From the NCBI GenBank assembly GCA_026981975.1, contig JALSHV010000003.1, forward strand, positions 38,090-102,089: 64,000 nt of DNA, given 5' to 3'. A model generated the notes under the pieces. It was not told where the DNA came from. It did not search any database and saw only the letters and a list, made by a program, of their open reading frames with translations. This document shows positions 16,749 through 25,665 of this stretch, piece after piece; the first letter of the stretch is position 1; every line of letters starts with the position of its first letter. The DNA comes from Aquificaceae bacterium. Its GTDB lineage: Bacteria; Aquificota; Aquificia; Aquificales; Aquificaceae. Position numbers and translations under genes: made by a program.

Positions 16749-19032
16749 TGTCTTCACCTCCAATTAACGCTTTAAGAGTATCTACATTTTCACGATAGAC
16801 GGTTTTTCTTCTTTTATCATAGGGGATATTAAAACGTTTTACATCTTTTATTTCTATTCCTGCTTTTGAAAGTTCTCCTCTGCTAAACCCTTTACCTGTT
16901 CTAAATCCTCTACTACTCTTCACTATAGGCCTTACAATTGGTTTTTTAATGATTAAAACTGGGCTTTTAGTGATTACTTTTACCTCAGGGATGTAAAGGA
17001 TGTCAGATTCGCCCATGGTCTGTTTATCTTTCATAACCTTAATTCTAAGTTTTAGATTCTCTTTATTTTTATTAATTGTGTCATAAAACTGATTAAGTAG
17101 GAAAACATAATCCACACCTCTCTTTACGAATTTTGATTCTTGTATTTTATTACCATTTGACTCAAGGATTGCCCAAATATCATGTTTAATAGGGCTATTA
17201 GTGCGTACAGAAAGATAGAAATCCTTAGCTGCAATAAAATCTTCTCTTTTCATTTGAGCTGGTTTATCTCTCCAAATTTTTTCTTGTGAGCTTCTCCATC
17301 TTAACCTTGGAAGGGTTATTTGCATATTAACCTTGGTTTCTGGTCCATCTTTTTGAGATATAGAAAATTTTATAGCATCATTTTCTGGTGGGACAGCGAT
17401 GCTGAACCCCTGTTCGTTAATCTCAAATTTCAAAGAAGTTTTTAGTTCAAACTCTTTGGGGTTTTCCAAAATTATTTTAATTTCTTCCGTTTTATGACCT
17501 TTTAAAGGTTCTGGAATTATAAGTTTCTTTGAATATTGCAATTTTAGCGAAGGAAGATAACGGAAAAATAATGTTTCAATAGATTCTCCATTTTGCTCAC
17601 AAATATCTATCTGAAACTCACCACATTCGCATGGTAAATCATCTGGAAGCTTCAATACGAGTGGCTCATCTCCAGCCCAACTTTCTCTGAGAAGTTTAGA
17701 GCCAGCAATTTTGTTTTGAATCCAGACTAACCATCCAGAACGATTCTTTCTAGGGGCTATTAGCCTGAGGGTATTACCCGTAAAAATGGGTGATTGTTCT
17801 CCAAAGTCATCGAAAATTGCATCATAGATGTCAAAATTAAAGGTTGATTCACAACTTATTGCTTTTTCTTCACGCGTTTCTCTATTTGTGATTATTAGTT
17901 CATTTTGACCTTTCAGGTTAATTTTTAAAGGTTGATACTTTTCCCAAATCCATCTTTCTTCGATTATGTCTAGCTCAAGTGATAATTCAAAATTTTCGTT
18001 GAGAAGAAGCCATACATCGCGTTTTGGCAATGGATTCATATCTCCATTTTCATCAAACAAATAATACAACTTACCAGAATCGCCACTCGATATAAAAACA
18101 TAAAAAGTCTCATCATTGTGTTCATATTTGTAAGTTCTTCCATTCATTTCTTTGGGAAAATTAACCCTGAAATTCTTTAGGGGATCTTTTATTTCTATCT
18201 TCTTTTCTTCTACATATATTGTTTGCTCACCTATACTAACTTTTGCTGAAACTTCTTCTTTTTTTCCATTTATTTCCAATTCATATTTCAGTTCTTTTAG
18301 AGAACCGTCTATCTTCTCCAAATTGAGTGCTTGCTTAGGTAAAACAAGAAACAATTTTGCTTCATCAAAATTAATTTCAACATAAGGTGATAACACGCGT
18401 GGAGAAGGTAGAGTTGACCTTTTAGAATCATCTGGTGTTTTTAGAGTGGGTTCTCTCACGGGAGAACGAGTTTTGTGAGTTTTTCTTTTTCTTTCACCCA
18501 AATTTACAACTTGTTTTTCTTTTGCCGTGGGTGATTTTGCTCTCTTTATCCCAGATTTTTTGCGTTCTTCACTTTGTTCAGTTGGTAATTTCTTTTTACG
18601 TGGCTTTTTTATCTTTTTCTCTTCGCTCTTATCTTCCTCAGTCTTCGCTTTCAACTTTTCTGGTTTCTTAACCGCTCCTTTAGTTAAATCTTTAATCTGC
18701 TCCTCAATTTCGGAAGACTTTTCAGTAGCCTCAACGGTTTTTACTTTTTCAGTTTTCTTTTCTGGCTTATCTTGTTCTTCAATCTCTTCTATCCTCTTTG
18801 CGCTCTCCTTTATTTCTTCTTGTTCTATAACCTTTTCTTCTGCTGATTTTACAGTTACATTCTCTTGAATCTCATTCTCAGGTTGAAGAGTCGTTATTAT
18901 CTCTTTAATTTCCTCAATAGCAGTTTCTTCTTTTGCAAGAGGAAGCTCTCCCTTAGTTTTTTCTTTTCTCCTTGAGAAATATATTATAATTCGATTAATC
19001 CAAGATATGATCTTTTTGAATATATTAACCAT
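16729..19032 (-). CDS. Large helicase-partner protein with an L13e-like C-terminal segment (possible DruH analogue)
   Basis: 767 residues with no family I can name for the whole chain. Residues 1-20 form an amphipathic or hydrophobic helix (FKKIISWINRIIIYF). About 22-205 are low-complexity Lys/Glu-rich, and about 215-690 are beta-strand-rich with several Ig-like stretches. Residues 711-757 closely resemble ribosomal protein L13e: RTGKGFSRGELSKAGI, then IPYDKRRKTVYRENV. The gene starts with an 8-base overlap with the front half of hsdM and ends overlapping the helicase start by 20 bases. That coupling argues that the two act together. In Druantia type III a large unannotated DruH precedes DruE in the same way, but identity is not shown. 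Confidence 0.7.
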   Translation of the reverse strand: MVNIFKKIISWINRIIIYFSRRKEKTKGELPLAKEETAIEEIKEIITTLQPENEIQENVTVKSAEEKVIEQEEIKESAKRIEEIEEQDKPEKKTEKVKTVEATEKSSEIEEQIKDLTKGAVKKPEKLKAKTEEDKSEEKKIKKPRKKKLPTEQSEERKKSGIKRAKSPTAKEKQVVNLGERKRKTHKTRSPVREPTLKTPDDSKRSTLPSPRVLSPYVEINFDEAKLFLVLPKQALNLEKIDGSLKELKYELEINGKKEEVSAKVSIGEQTIYVEEKKIEIKDPLKNFRVNFPKEMNGRTYKYEHNDETFYVFISSGDSGKLYYLFDENGDMNPLPKRDVWLLLNENFELSLELDIIEERWIWEKYQPLKINLKGQNELIITNRETREEKAISCESTFNFDIYDAIFDDFGEQSPIFTGNTLRLIAPRKNRSGWLVWIQNKIAGSKLLRESWAGDEPLVLKLPDDLPCECGEFQIDICEQNGESIETLFFRYLPSLKLQYSKKLIIPEPLKGHKTEEIKIILENPKEFELKTSLKFEINEQGFSIAVPPENDAIKFSISQKDGPETKVNMQITLPRLRWRSSQEKIWRDKPAQMKREDFIAAKDFYLSVRTNSPIKHDIWAILESNGNKIQESKFVKRGVDYVFLLNQFYDTINKNKENLKLRIKVMKDKQTMGESDILYIPEVKVITKSPVLIIKKPIVRPIVKSSRGFRTGKGFSRGELSKAGIEIKDVKRFNIPYDKRRKTVYRENVDTLKALIGGEDNGDRSD

Positions 19033-19828
19033 TTTCTACACCCGCTCTATTATAGCCGCCAAGCGAAATGTCGCCTAACTTAGCCATTGCATAGGTAAAG
19101 GGATTTACTTCCTGTCCATAGAGCTTTAAAGGCCTTTTTACCTCTCTTTTTTTCTTCTCCTTCAAAACAAGTTGTGATTTTATAAGTAAGCCACCTGAAC
19201 CACAGGCAGGGTCATAAACCTCTTCTCCTTCTTCTGGATCAAGCAGATAAGCCATCAAAAACCCTACTTCCCTTGGCGTGTAAAACTCTCCCGCTGACTG
19301 TCCAGAGCCTTCCGCAAACTTCCTCAAAAGATATTCATAAGCTCTTCCTAAAATGTCAGGTTCAACATCATTTAAGCCAAGTCTGTATTTGCTCAAGATC
19401 TGCATTAGTCTATGAATGCGTTCATCGTCTATTATTCTCTCCCCTGCCTGCGTTGTGTTGAAATCCACAATGTCTATAACTCCTTGCAACTTTGGATTTT
19501 CCTTTGCAATTTTTCTTAAAGCTTCTGTTAATTTCTCGCCTATGCCTATTGTAATTTTCCTTATATTTTTCCAAAGGCAATCCTCTGGGGTGAAAAACCT
19601 TATGAGTTTTCGGTCTTTTGCTACAAGCTTTTTGGCTATTTCTTCACTCCCAAATTCTTTGGCTAATTTCTTTATCTCGTCTTCGTAAACATCGCAAAGT
19701 CTTTTGTAGAAAATCAGAGGGATTATGTAGTCCTTATATTTTGGAGCGTCAATCGGTCCTCTAATACTACATGCAGCTTCCCATAGCCAGTTTTCTAATG
19801 TTGATATATCAAGTTTTCCAAACCGCAT
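19025..19828 (-). pseudogene. hsdM: hsdM N-terminal half (type I DNA methyltransferase, split gene)
   Basis: The front part of the methyltransferase: an N-terminal helical domain (LENWLWEAACSIRGPIDAPK), then GEFYTPREVGFLM and the SAM-binding motif VYDPACGSGGLL. It breaks off after QEVNPFTYAMAK, where the cassette's inverted repeat supplies 17 alien residues and a stop. Motif IV lies in the other half at 11045-11821. The ATG at 19828 has AGGAGG upstream, so it is still likely to be translated. Its stop overlaps the start of the 767-residue gene by 8 bases. Confidence 0.85.
19055..19079 (-). repeat. Right inverted repeat of the cassette
   Basis: Read on the minus strand: GTTAGGCGAC, one base, then TTTCGCTTGGCGGC. 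Both blocks match 11897-11906 and 11938-11951 exactly in inverted orientation. Confidence 0.75.
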
Positions 19829-20135
19829 AATTAATTCCTCCTGTTTTTAAGTTTTTTAAAGGCTGCATGTGGAATTTCCGCTAACATCTTGCGGATAAAT
19901 GAAGTCCACGAAGTGGGTTTGGCTAAAGTATAGCGAAACAGTAAAGCGAGAAGAGAACCAACCAAGTGCCTTATGCCTGAGCCGAGCGAGATTCATTTTT
20001 TACCATACTGAAATTTCCTTTTAGGCTATCTTATTTACTTTTTTAGAGCCATGTCAAAAAATGCAAGCCCCCACCACACCACCCCCAAAATCCACATGTG
20101 AAGTCCGCTTCTGAGGGGAGTTCTTATTTAAATAG
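19829..20135. other. Leader and promoter region of the defence operon
   Basis: 307 bases without a gene, between the hsdM start and tRNA-Gly. AGGAGG just before hsdM serves as its ribosome site. Positions 19861-19995 hold hairpin-forming sequence in the style of the cassette border (CCAC-GAA-GTGG near 19905, CCGAGCGAG near 19982). A possible promoter lies at 20028-20057. A C-rich run at 20068-20086, G-rich on the transcribed strand, lies upstream of it. Confidence 0.6.
20028..20057 (-). promoter_or_regulatory. Possible promoter of the hsdM operon
   Basis: On the minus strand, a consensus TTGACA (20052-20057) is followed after 18 bases by TAAGAT (20028-20033). A transcript from here would have a leader of about 190 bases containing the hairpins described for this region. 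The -10 match is only partial. Confidence 0.4.
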
Positions 20136-20208
20136 AGCGGGCGACGGGACTCGAACCCGCGACCTGCGGCTTGGAAGGCCGCTGCTCTACCAACTGAGCT
20201 ACGCCCGC
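20136..20208 (-). tRNA. tRNA-Gly (TCC anticodon)
   Basis: Acceptor GCGGGCG/CGCCCGC with discriminator T, D arm GCTCAGTTGGTAGAGC, anticodon stem GCGGC/GCCGC with TCC in the loop, and T arm GCGGGTTCGAGTCCCGT. CCA is not encoded. It is the last of three tRNAs read on the minus strand and faces the defence island. Confidence 0.97.
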
Positions 20209-20216
20209 TTCTTGGC

Positions 20217-20304
20217 TGGTGGAGGGGGCAGGATTCGAACCTGCGCAGGGCGTAAGCCCGGGGGATTTACAGTCCCCTGCCTTTGGCCGCTCGGCCACCC
20301 CTCC
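20217..20304 (-). tRNA. tRNA-Tyr (GTA anticodon)
   Basis: Acceptor GGAGGGG/CCCCTCC with discriminator A and an encoded CCA (20217-20219). The anticodon loop contains GTA, and there is a long variable arm as expected for bacterial tRNA-Tyr. It lies between tRNA-Thr and tRNA-Gly in one short operon. Confidence 0.97.
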
Positions 20305-20344
20305 TTGAGCATAGTAATCATTATATCATCAACATAATACATTA

Positions 20345-20420
20345 TGGAGCTGGCGGCGGGACTCGAACCCGCGCCCACGGGATTACAAATCCCGCGCTCT
20401 GCCGTCTGAGCTACGCCAGC
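20345..20420 (-). tRNA. tRNA-Thr (TGT anticodon)
   Basis: Acceptor GCTGGCG/CGCCAGC with discriminator T and an encoded CCA (20345-20347). The anticodon stem CGGGA/TCCCG encloses TGT. It is the first tRNA of the Thr-Tyr-Gly cluster. In E. coli the same trio precedes tufB; here the defence island follows instead. Confidence 0.97.
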
Positions 20421-20480
20421 AGACTGAAATTATTTTAACTTGTTCCGAAACTTTATCTTCAAAATACGATAATTAAAGAT

Positions 20481-21713
20481 ATGGAATTTGAAGCGAAAAG
20501 ACAAGCGGTTTTAAACAAGAGAGGAGAAAAAGTAGGTTATGAGTTTTTCCTTGTTTATTACGGCAGGGAGTCCTTCCCTAGGGAAACAATAACTAATAGA
20601 TCCACTTTTATAACAGTTAGGACTCTTGCGGAATACGGACTGAAAAGAGTAGGAGAAGATCTCAGAGTATTTTTGCGAATCCCTATAGACAGTCTACTGG
20701 TAAGAGTTTATGAACTTTTGCATGCGGAGGCCATGGTTTATAGAGTTCATCTTCCCAGTGTTGGAATGGGAAAGACAGTTTACACAAAAGCCTCAGATGC
20801 CATAGAAAAGCTAAGGAAAGCTGGAGCTTTGATTTCCATACACTATAAACTGTTACATCAGTATCCTTCCCTAAAAGAAATAGCTGATATTGCAGAAGTC
20901 CCCGCCAATGAGGTAAATCTGACGGAATTGTCTTCTCTTAGAGAAAAAAGACTACTTATTACCAGAGTAGAAACAGAAAGGACTTTTAAAAAATTCCAAG
21001 AGCTTGGAGATTATTTTCAAGGTGATTATATAGAAAAGCCTCAAACTCTCACCAGTTTTAAATTAGCTCCGTTTCTTAAAAGCACCCTTTTAAGACTACT
21101 TGTCCTTATGAACACAGCTCAGTCCCCTACGGAGTTTGCAAAAGTTATAGAAACAGATGTGGGTATTACCGCAAAACTGCTAAGATTTATAAACTCCGCT
21201 TACTTCTCTCTACGAAAGGAAATAAAAAGCGTAGAACAGGCTACAATTTTCTTTGGTATAAAGAATCTTAGAAACTTCATAATAGTTCTGTCTATGAATG
21301 ACTACACCTCTGTAGTGAATCCACTTCTTTGGAAAAAATCGCTAATAAGAGCCAAGCTGATGGAAGAATTTGCAAAGTATAAAGCTCCAGAACTCACAGG
21401 GGAAGCTTATCTAGTCGGATTATTTTCTCTTATAGATCTTATCTTAGAAGTAGAAATAACAGATTTTCTTAAAGAAGTCCGCGTTGATGAAAACATACTG
21501 AAGGCTTTTGAAAATGAAGACTCTCCCTTAGCATACTTGCTAAGTTCTGTAACCGTTCTTGAAGAAGAAAGCGAGAAGATAATGTCTTCTGAAAAACCCC
21601 TTGACAATCCCACTTTAAGAGAAATTTCAGAAAGAATAGGAATAAAAGGAGAAAGGGTGCTGGATATGGTAAAAAACAGTTATCTAATGGCTGACACTAT
21701 CATACATCTCTAA
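20481..21713 (+). CDS. Degenerate EAL plus HDOD signalling protein (YuxH-like)
   Basis: 410 residues. The N-terminal half resembles an EAL domain that has lost its catalytic residues: it starts FEAKRQAVLNKRGEKVGYEF and keeps the shape of LGDYFQGDYIEKP near residue 180, but no EAL or DDFG motif is present. The C-terminal half is an HDOD domain (AKVIETDVGITAKLLRFINSA, then VEQATIFFGIKNL), a non-catalytic relative of HD phosphohydrolases. Such proteins are signalling adaptors with unknown ligands. The tail overlaps the convergent PAS-GGDEF-EAL gene by 14 bases. Confidence 0.85.
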   Translation: MEFEAKRQAVLNKRGEKVGYEFFLVYYGRESFPRETITNRSTFITVRTLAEYGLKRVGEDLRVFLRIPIDSLLVRVYELLHAEAMVYRVHLPSVGMGKTVYTKASDAIEKLRKAGALISIHYKLLHQYPSLKEIADIAEVPANEVNLTELSSLREKRLLITRVETERTFKKFQELGDYFQGDYIEKPQTLTSFKLAPFLKSTLLRLLVLMNTAQSPTEFAKVIETDVGITAKLLRFINSAYFSLRKEIKSVEQATIFFGIKNLRNFIIVLSMNDYTSVVNPLLWKKSLIRAKLMEEFAKYKAPELTGEAYLVGLFSLIDLILEVEITDFLKEVRVDENILKAFENEDSPLAYLLSSVTVLEEESEKIMSSEKPLDNPTLREISERIGIKGERVLDMVKNSYLMADTIIHL

Positions 21714-23409
21714 TCTTTAAATTCTCTTTCTGTATCATTTCCAAAAGTTGGCTAAGGGGAATCGGTGGTGAGAAGTAAAAACCCTGTGCTTCATCACACT
21801 GCCACAGCTTAAGAAATACCAATTGCTCTTCACTTTCAACTCCTTCAGCTGTTGACTTTAAACCCAAGTTATGAGCTATTGCTATTATGGTGGTAGCTAT
21901 GGCAATATCATTAGGATCTGACATTATATCTCCTATAAAAGAACGATCTATCTTTAGCTTATCAACCGGAAAGTATTTAAGGTAATTCAGTGAAGAGTAA
22001 CTAGTGCCAAAATCGTCTATAGCAACAGTTATACCCATAGCTTTAAGTTCACTCAGTATCCTTGCAGCCTCCTGTTTATTTTTCATTAAAGCACTTTCCG
22101 TTATTTCAATTTCAAGATAACGGGGGTCAAAACTTGTTTCCTCTACTATTTTCCTTAGCTTTTCTGTAAAGTAGATATCAGTTAATTGATTTGCTGATAT
22201 GTTAACTGCTATCTTTAAAGGTATTCCTTTATCAAGGAAATATTTTCCATCTTTACAAACCTTCCTTAAAACCCACTCTCCTAAGGAAGTTATAAGGTCT
22301 GTTTCTTCCGCCACTTCTATAAACTTTCCGGGCAGAATTATTCCCCTATCCGGGTGGAGCCATCTTATCAAAGCTTCCGCACCTACAACGTGATCTGTAT
22401 TCAGATCAAAGATTGGTTGATAGTAAAGGGTAAACTCTTCCCTCTCCAATGCGTCTCTGAGTTCCGATTCAAGGGAAAACCTTTCACTTATTTTTATATT
22501 CAGCTCATCAGTAAAAAATCTATAACCGCTTCTGCGATATTCCTTAGCGTGGTGCATAGCTATGTCTGCATTCCTCAAAAGAGTTTGGGGATCTTTCCCG
22601 TCAACAGGATAAAGACTTATACCTGCTGTAACGGTGATGTATATCTTTTTAAAATCTATGTAAAAGGGATTAGAAGCCTCCTTTATAAATCCCGAAACAA
22701 GTCTTTCTATATCTTCCGCTTTTTCTAAAAGAGGAAGAACCACCACGAACTCATCTCCGCCGAATCTGGATATTAAAGTTCCCGAAGGAAAACAGGAAAT
22801 AAGGCGTTGAGCAAAGGATTTAAGAAGCTTGTCTCCTATTTCATGGCCCAAGGTATCGTTTATAAGTTTAAAGTTGTCTATATCAAAGAAAATAACACCG
22901 ACATTGCCCTTTTTTCCCTTTGCTCTAAAGAGCAAGTAGGAAAGATGATCGTAAAGAAGCGCCCGATTCGGCAGTCCGGTAATGGGATCAAAGTGGCTTA
23001 GGGATCTTAAACTATCTTCAAGACTACGCCTATCTGAAGTATCTAAGAATATAGCAATAAAGAGATCTTTATCTCCCTTTATAAGGGATACTTCCCCTGT
23101 GAATATAAAACCATCTCTGTGAACTCCCCATATTTCTCCTTCCCACACTTCTTTTTTATTCACTTCTTGTAACAGCTCTTCAAAAGAGGAAAATCCTTCC
23201 CATTTTATATCCAGATTTTGAAGCTTCCTGCCGTAAAGCTGATCATGTGTTAAACCTGTTATTTTTAAAAAGGCTCTGTTTACCGATATTATCCTTCCTT
23301 CTCTGTTAAGTAAAACTATTCCTTCTTTCATATGATCTAAAATTCTGGAGACTATATGCAGTTTATTTCTGAGTTTCCTTATCCTCCGTCCCAGATCCCG
23401 ATTGTTCAT
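21700..23409 (-). CDS. PAS-GGDEF-EAL cyclic-di-GMP protein
   Basis: 569 residues with a PAS domain (about 22-125), a GGDEF domain and an EAL domain. The cyclase active site RFGGDEF is intact at 217-221 but lacks the inhibitory RxxD site. The phosphodiesterase motifs are intact: GAEALIRW (345-347) and DDFGTSYSSLNYLKYFP near 467. Both activities are therefore possible and presumably set by the PAS domain, which may bind heme, flavin or another ligand. There is no membrane segment, so it is cytoplasmic. It starts divergently from hyuB with 64 bases between. Confidence 0.93.
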   Translation of the reverse strand: MNNRDLGRRIRKLRNKLHIVSRILDHMKEGIVLLNREGRIISVNRAFLKITGLTHDQLYGRKLQNLDIKWEGFSSFEELLQEVNKKEVWEGEIWGVHRDGFIFTGEVSLIKGDKDLFIAIFLDTSDRRSLEDSLRSLSHFDPITGLPNRALLYDHLSYLLFRAKGKKGNVGVIFFDIDNFKLINDTLGHEIGDKLLKSFAQRLISCFPSGTLISRFGGDEFVVVLPLLEKAEDIERLVSGFIKEASNPFYIDFKKIYITVTAGISLYPVDGKDPQTLLRNADIAMHHAKEYRRSGYRFFTDELNIKISERFSLESELRDALEREEFTLYYQPIFDLNTDHVVGAEALIRWLHPDRGIILPGKFIEVAEETDLITSLGEWVLRKVCKDGKYFLDKGIPLKIAVNISANQLTDIYFTEKLRKIVEETSFDPRYLEIEITESALMKNKQEAARILSELKAMGITVAIDDFGTSYSSLNYLKYFPVDKLKIDRSFIGDIMSDPNDIAIATTIIAIAHNLGLKSTAEGVESEEQLVFLKLWQCDEAQGFYFSPPIPLSQLLEMIQKENLKIRDV

Positions 23410-23473
23410 ACTTTATAATTCCTTTAATCGGTTTATAATTTAACGCTTTAACTTATAATTTTATGAATCGGTT

Positions 23474-25012
23474 ATGTCTTTACTTCTTGAAGTATTCAAA
23501 AATAAACTCGTGTCAGTTGCGGAAGAAATGGGAGTTATTCTCCAAAGAACAGCTTTTTCTCCTAACATCAAAGAGAGAAAAGACCTCTCCTGCGCTATTT
23601 TTAACAGTAAAGGAGAACTTTTAGCTCAAGCAGATCACATACCGGTTCATCTCGGTTCTATGTCCACCTCTGTCAAGTCAGTTATTGAAAACTGCTCCTT
23701 GCAAGAAGAAGATATGGTTATACTAAACGATCCCTATACGGGTGGAACACACTTACCTGACATAACTCTTGTAGCACCTGTTTACTGGAAAGGAAGTCTG
23801 ATATTTTACGTAGCAAATCGCGCTCACCATGCAGACATAGGAGGTATAAGTGCTGGATCTATGCCCCTTTCAGTTAACCTTTTTCAAGAAGGTTTAATTA
23901 TTCCTCCTGTAAAAGTAATAGAAAAAGGAACAGTAAAGGAAGATATACTTTCCCTTATCCTTAGGAATGTAAGAACACCTCGTGAAAGAAAGGGAGATCT
24001 TTTAGCTCAAATTATGGCAAATAAAGCAGGTATAGAAAGACTGAAGGAAATCTTAGGTTTATACGGTGTGCAGAAAGTTAAGGAGTTTACACAAGAACTT
24101 CTAGCTTATGCGGAACGTCTTATGAGAAATGTTATTAAGAAAATACCTTCAGGTGAATACTCCTATGAAGATTTCTTAGAAGATGATGGGTTTGGCAGAG
24201 AAAACATAGCTATAAGGGTAAAGCTCAGAATACACAACGACGAAGCTGAAATTGATTTTTCAAGATCAGATAGTCAAACAGAAAGTTCTGTAAATACTGT
24301 CAAGTCGGTTACCCTTTCCGCTGTGTATTATGTATTCAGGTGCTTACTTCCCGAAGAAGCTCCCGTTAATGAAGGTTGTTTTAAGCCTCTTAGGGTAATT
24401 ACACGGAAGGGAACAGTTATAGACGCCACGTTTCCCGCTGCCGTAGCTGGCGGAAATGTGGAAACTTCTCAACGTGCTGTAGACGTTCTATTAGGAGCGC
24501 TTTCAAAAGCTATTCCTGACATTATTCCCGCTGCATCTCAAGGAACTATGAATAACATAAGCGTAGGAGGAACTTGGAAAGGTGTTGAGTTTACCTATTA
24601 CGAAACCATAGGCGGTGGTATGGGAGGGTGGAAGGGAGGAGAAGGAGAAAGTGCTGTTCATTCTCATATGACCAACACCATGAACACTCCCGTTGAAGCA
24701 TTAGAACACTCTTATCCCTTTTTGGTAAGAGAATACTCTATAAGACGCGGTTCGGGAGGAAGCGGGAAAAATCGGGGTGGAGATGGTATAGTAAGGGAAC
24801 TGGAATTTCTTACAGATGTAGAGGTTACCGTTCTTTCAGAGCGCAGAAGAATACCACCTTACGGTCTTTTCGGCGGAAAGCCGGGAGCGGTAGGAAAAAA
24901 CTACATAATACGCAAGGGAATAAAAGAGGAGAAACCTTCAAAGTTTACGGAGAAACTGAAAAAAGGAGAAATTCTTAGAATAGAAACTCCCGGAGGGGGT
25001 GGTTATGCTTAA
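23474..25012 (+). CDS. hyuB: Hydantoinase B / N-methylhydantoinase B-type protein
   Basis: 512 residues of the HyuB (oxoprolinase C-terminal) family: [33 protein letters not shown] and the glycine-rich [20 protein letters not shown]. The family hydrolyses cyclic amides with ATP, normally together with a HyuA subunit. No hyuA is adjacent, and purN follows with an 8-base overlap, so the partner must lie elsewhere or the protein acts differently. Length is normal for HyuB alone. The actual substrate here is unknown. Confidence 0.85.
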   Translation: MSLLLEVFKNKLVSVAEEMGVILQRTAFSPNIKERKDLSCAIFNSKGELLAQADHIPVHLGSMSTSVKSVIENCSLQEEDMVILNDPYTGGTHLPDITLVAPVYWKGSLIFYVANRAHHADIGGISAGSMPLSVNLFQEGLIIPPVKVIEKGTVKEDILSLILRNVRTPRERKGDLLAQIMANKAGIERLKEILGLYGVQKVKEFTQELLAYAERLMRNVIKKIPSGEYSYEDFLEDDGFGRENIAIRVKLRIHNDEAEIDFSRSDSQTESSVNTVKSVTLSAVYYVFRCLLPEEAPVNEGCFKPLRVITRKGTVIDATFPAAVAGGNVETSQRAVDVLLGALSKAIPDIIPAASQGTMNNISVGGTWKGVEFTYYETIGGGMGGWKGGEGESAVHSHMTNTMNTPVEALEHSYPFLVREYSIRRGSGGSGKNRGGDGIVRELEFLTDVEVTVLSERRRIPPYGLFGGKPGAVGKNYIIRKGIKEEKPSKFTEKLKKGEILRIETPGGGGYA

Positions 25013-25649
25013 GATAGGAGTTCTTGTTTCAGGCAGAGGGTCTAACCTTCAAGCTCTTATTGAAGGGATAGAGCAGGGGAAACTACAGGCTAAAATAGAA
25101 AAGGTAATTTCAGACAATCCTTACGCTTACGCTTTAGAAAGATGTAAAAAACACGGAATACCTTATGCTGTTGTAAAAAGGAAAGATTTCAAAAAGAAGG
25201 AAGACTTTGAAAAAGAGTTGATAGATATTCTTGGGAAAGTAGAACTTGTAGTTCTTGCAGGATTTATGAGAATACTCTCTCCATTTTTTCTTTCACACTT
25301 CCCCCAACGAGTTATAAACATTCACCCTTCTTTGATACCCGCATTCCAAGGATTGGAAGCTCAAGGAAGAGCTGTAGAGTTCGGTGTTAAGTTCTCAGGT
25401 TGCACAGTGCATTTAGTAAATGAAGATGTAGACGCGGGCCCTGTTATAGTGCAAGCTGTTGTGCCTCTTTTTCCTTCCGATAATTCAAATACATTGGCAG
25501 AGAGAATTCTGAAATACGAACACCGGATCCTGCCTCAAAGTGTGCAGTGGTTTGCGGAAGGAAGGGTAAAAATTAAAGATCGCCATGTTTTAATTGAAGG
25601 AGCAAAATACGGAACATTACCTGTTAACCCTGAATTAGAAAAATTTTGA
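25005..25649 (+). CDS. purN: Phosphoribosylglycinamide formyltransferase (GART)
   Basis: Transfers a formyl group from 10-formyltetrahydrofolate to GAR in purine synthesis. Motifs are [14 protein letters not shown] at the N-terminus, [12 protein letters not shown] with the catalytic His and Asn, and [17 protein letters not shown]. The ATG at 25005 is chosen because GGAGG at 24992-24996 sits eight bases before it; the upstream GTG at 24999 is too close. The gene overlaps hyuB by 8 bases. It has 214 residues, as usual. purM is in the same window at 31059. Confidence 0.95.
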   Translation: MLKIGVLVSGRGSNLQALIEGIEQGKLQAKIEKVISDNPYAYALERCKKHGIPYAVVKRKDFKKKEDFEKELIDILGKVELVVLAGFMRILSPFFLSHFPQRVINIHPSLIPAFQGLEAQGRAVEFGVKFSGCTVHLVNEDVDAGPVIVQAVVPLFPSDNSNTLAERILKYEHRILPQSVQWFAEGRVKIKDRHVLIEGAKYGTLPVNPELEKF

Positions 25650-25665
25650 GATTATATTTATTTTA

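Larger units (their letters stand above)
11897..19079 (-). mobile_element. Putative 7.2-kb defence cassette inserted in hsdM
   Basis: The segment splits hsdM between codons for AMAK and MNAF. It is bounded by inward-facing inverted repeats: GTTAGGCGAC plus TTTCGCTTGGCGGC at the left, and the same two blocks with one spacer base at the right. It contains two large genes, a DUF1998 helicase and its partner, and no transposase, integrase or recombinase. No target duplication is evident. It could be a non-autonomous element moved in trans, or the repeats could be hairpins acquired by recombination. The insertion in hsdM is directly seen; the mechanism is inference. Confidence 0.6.
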
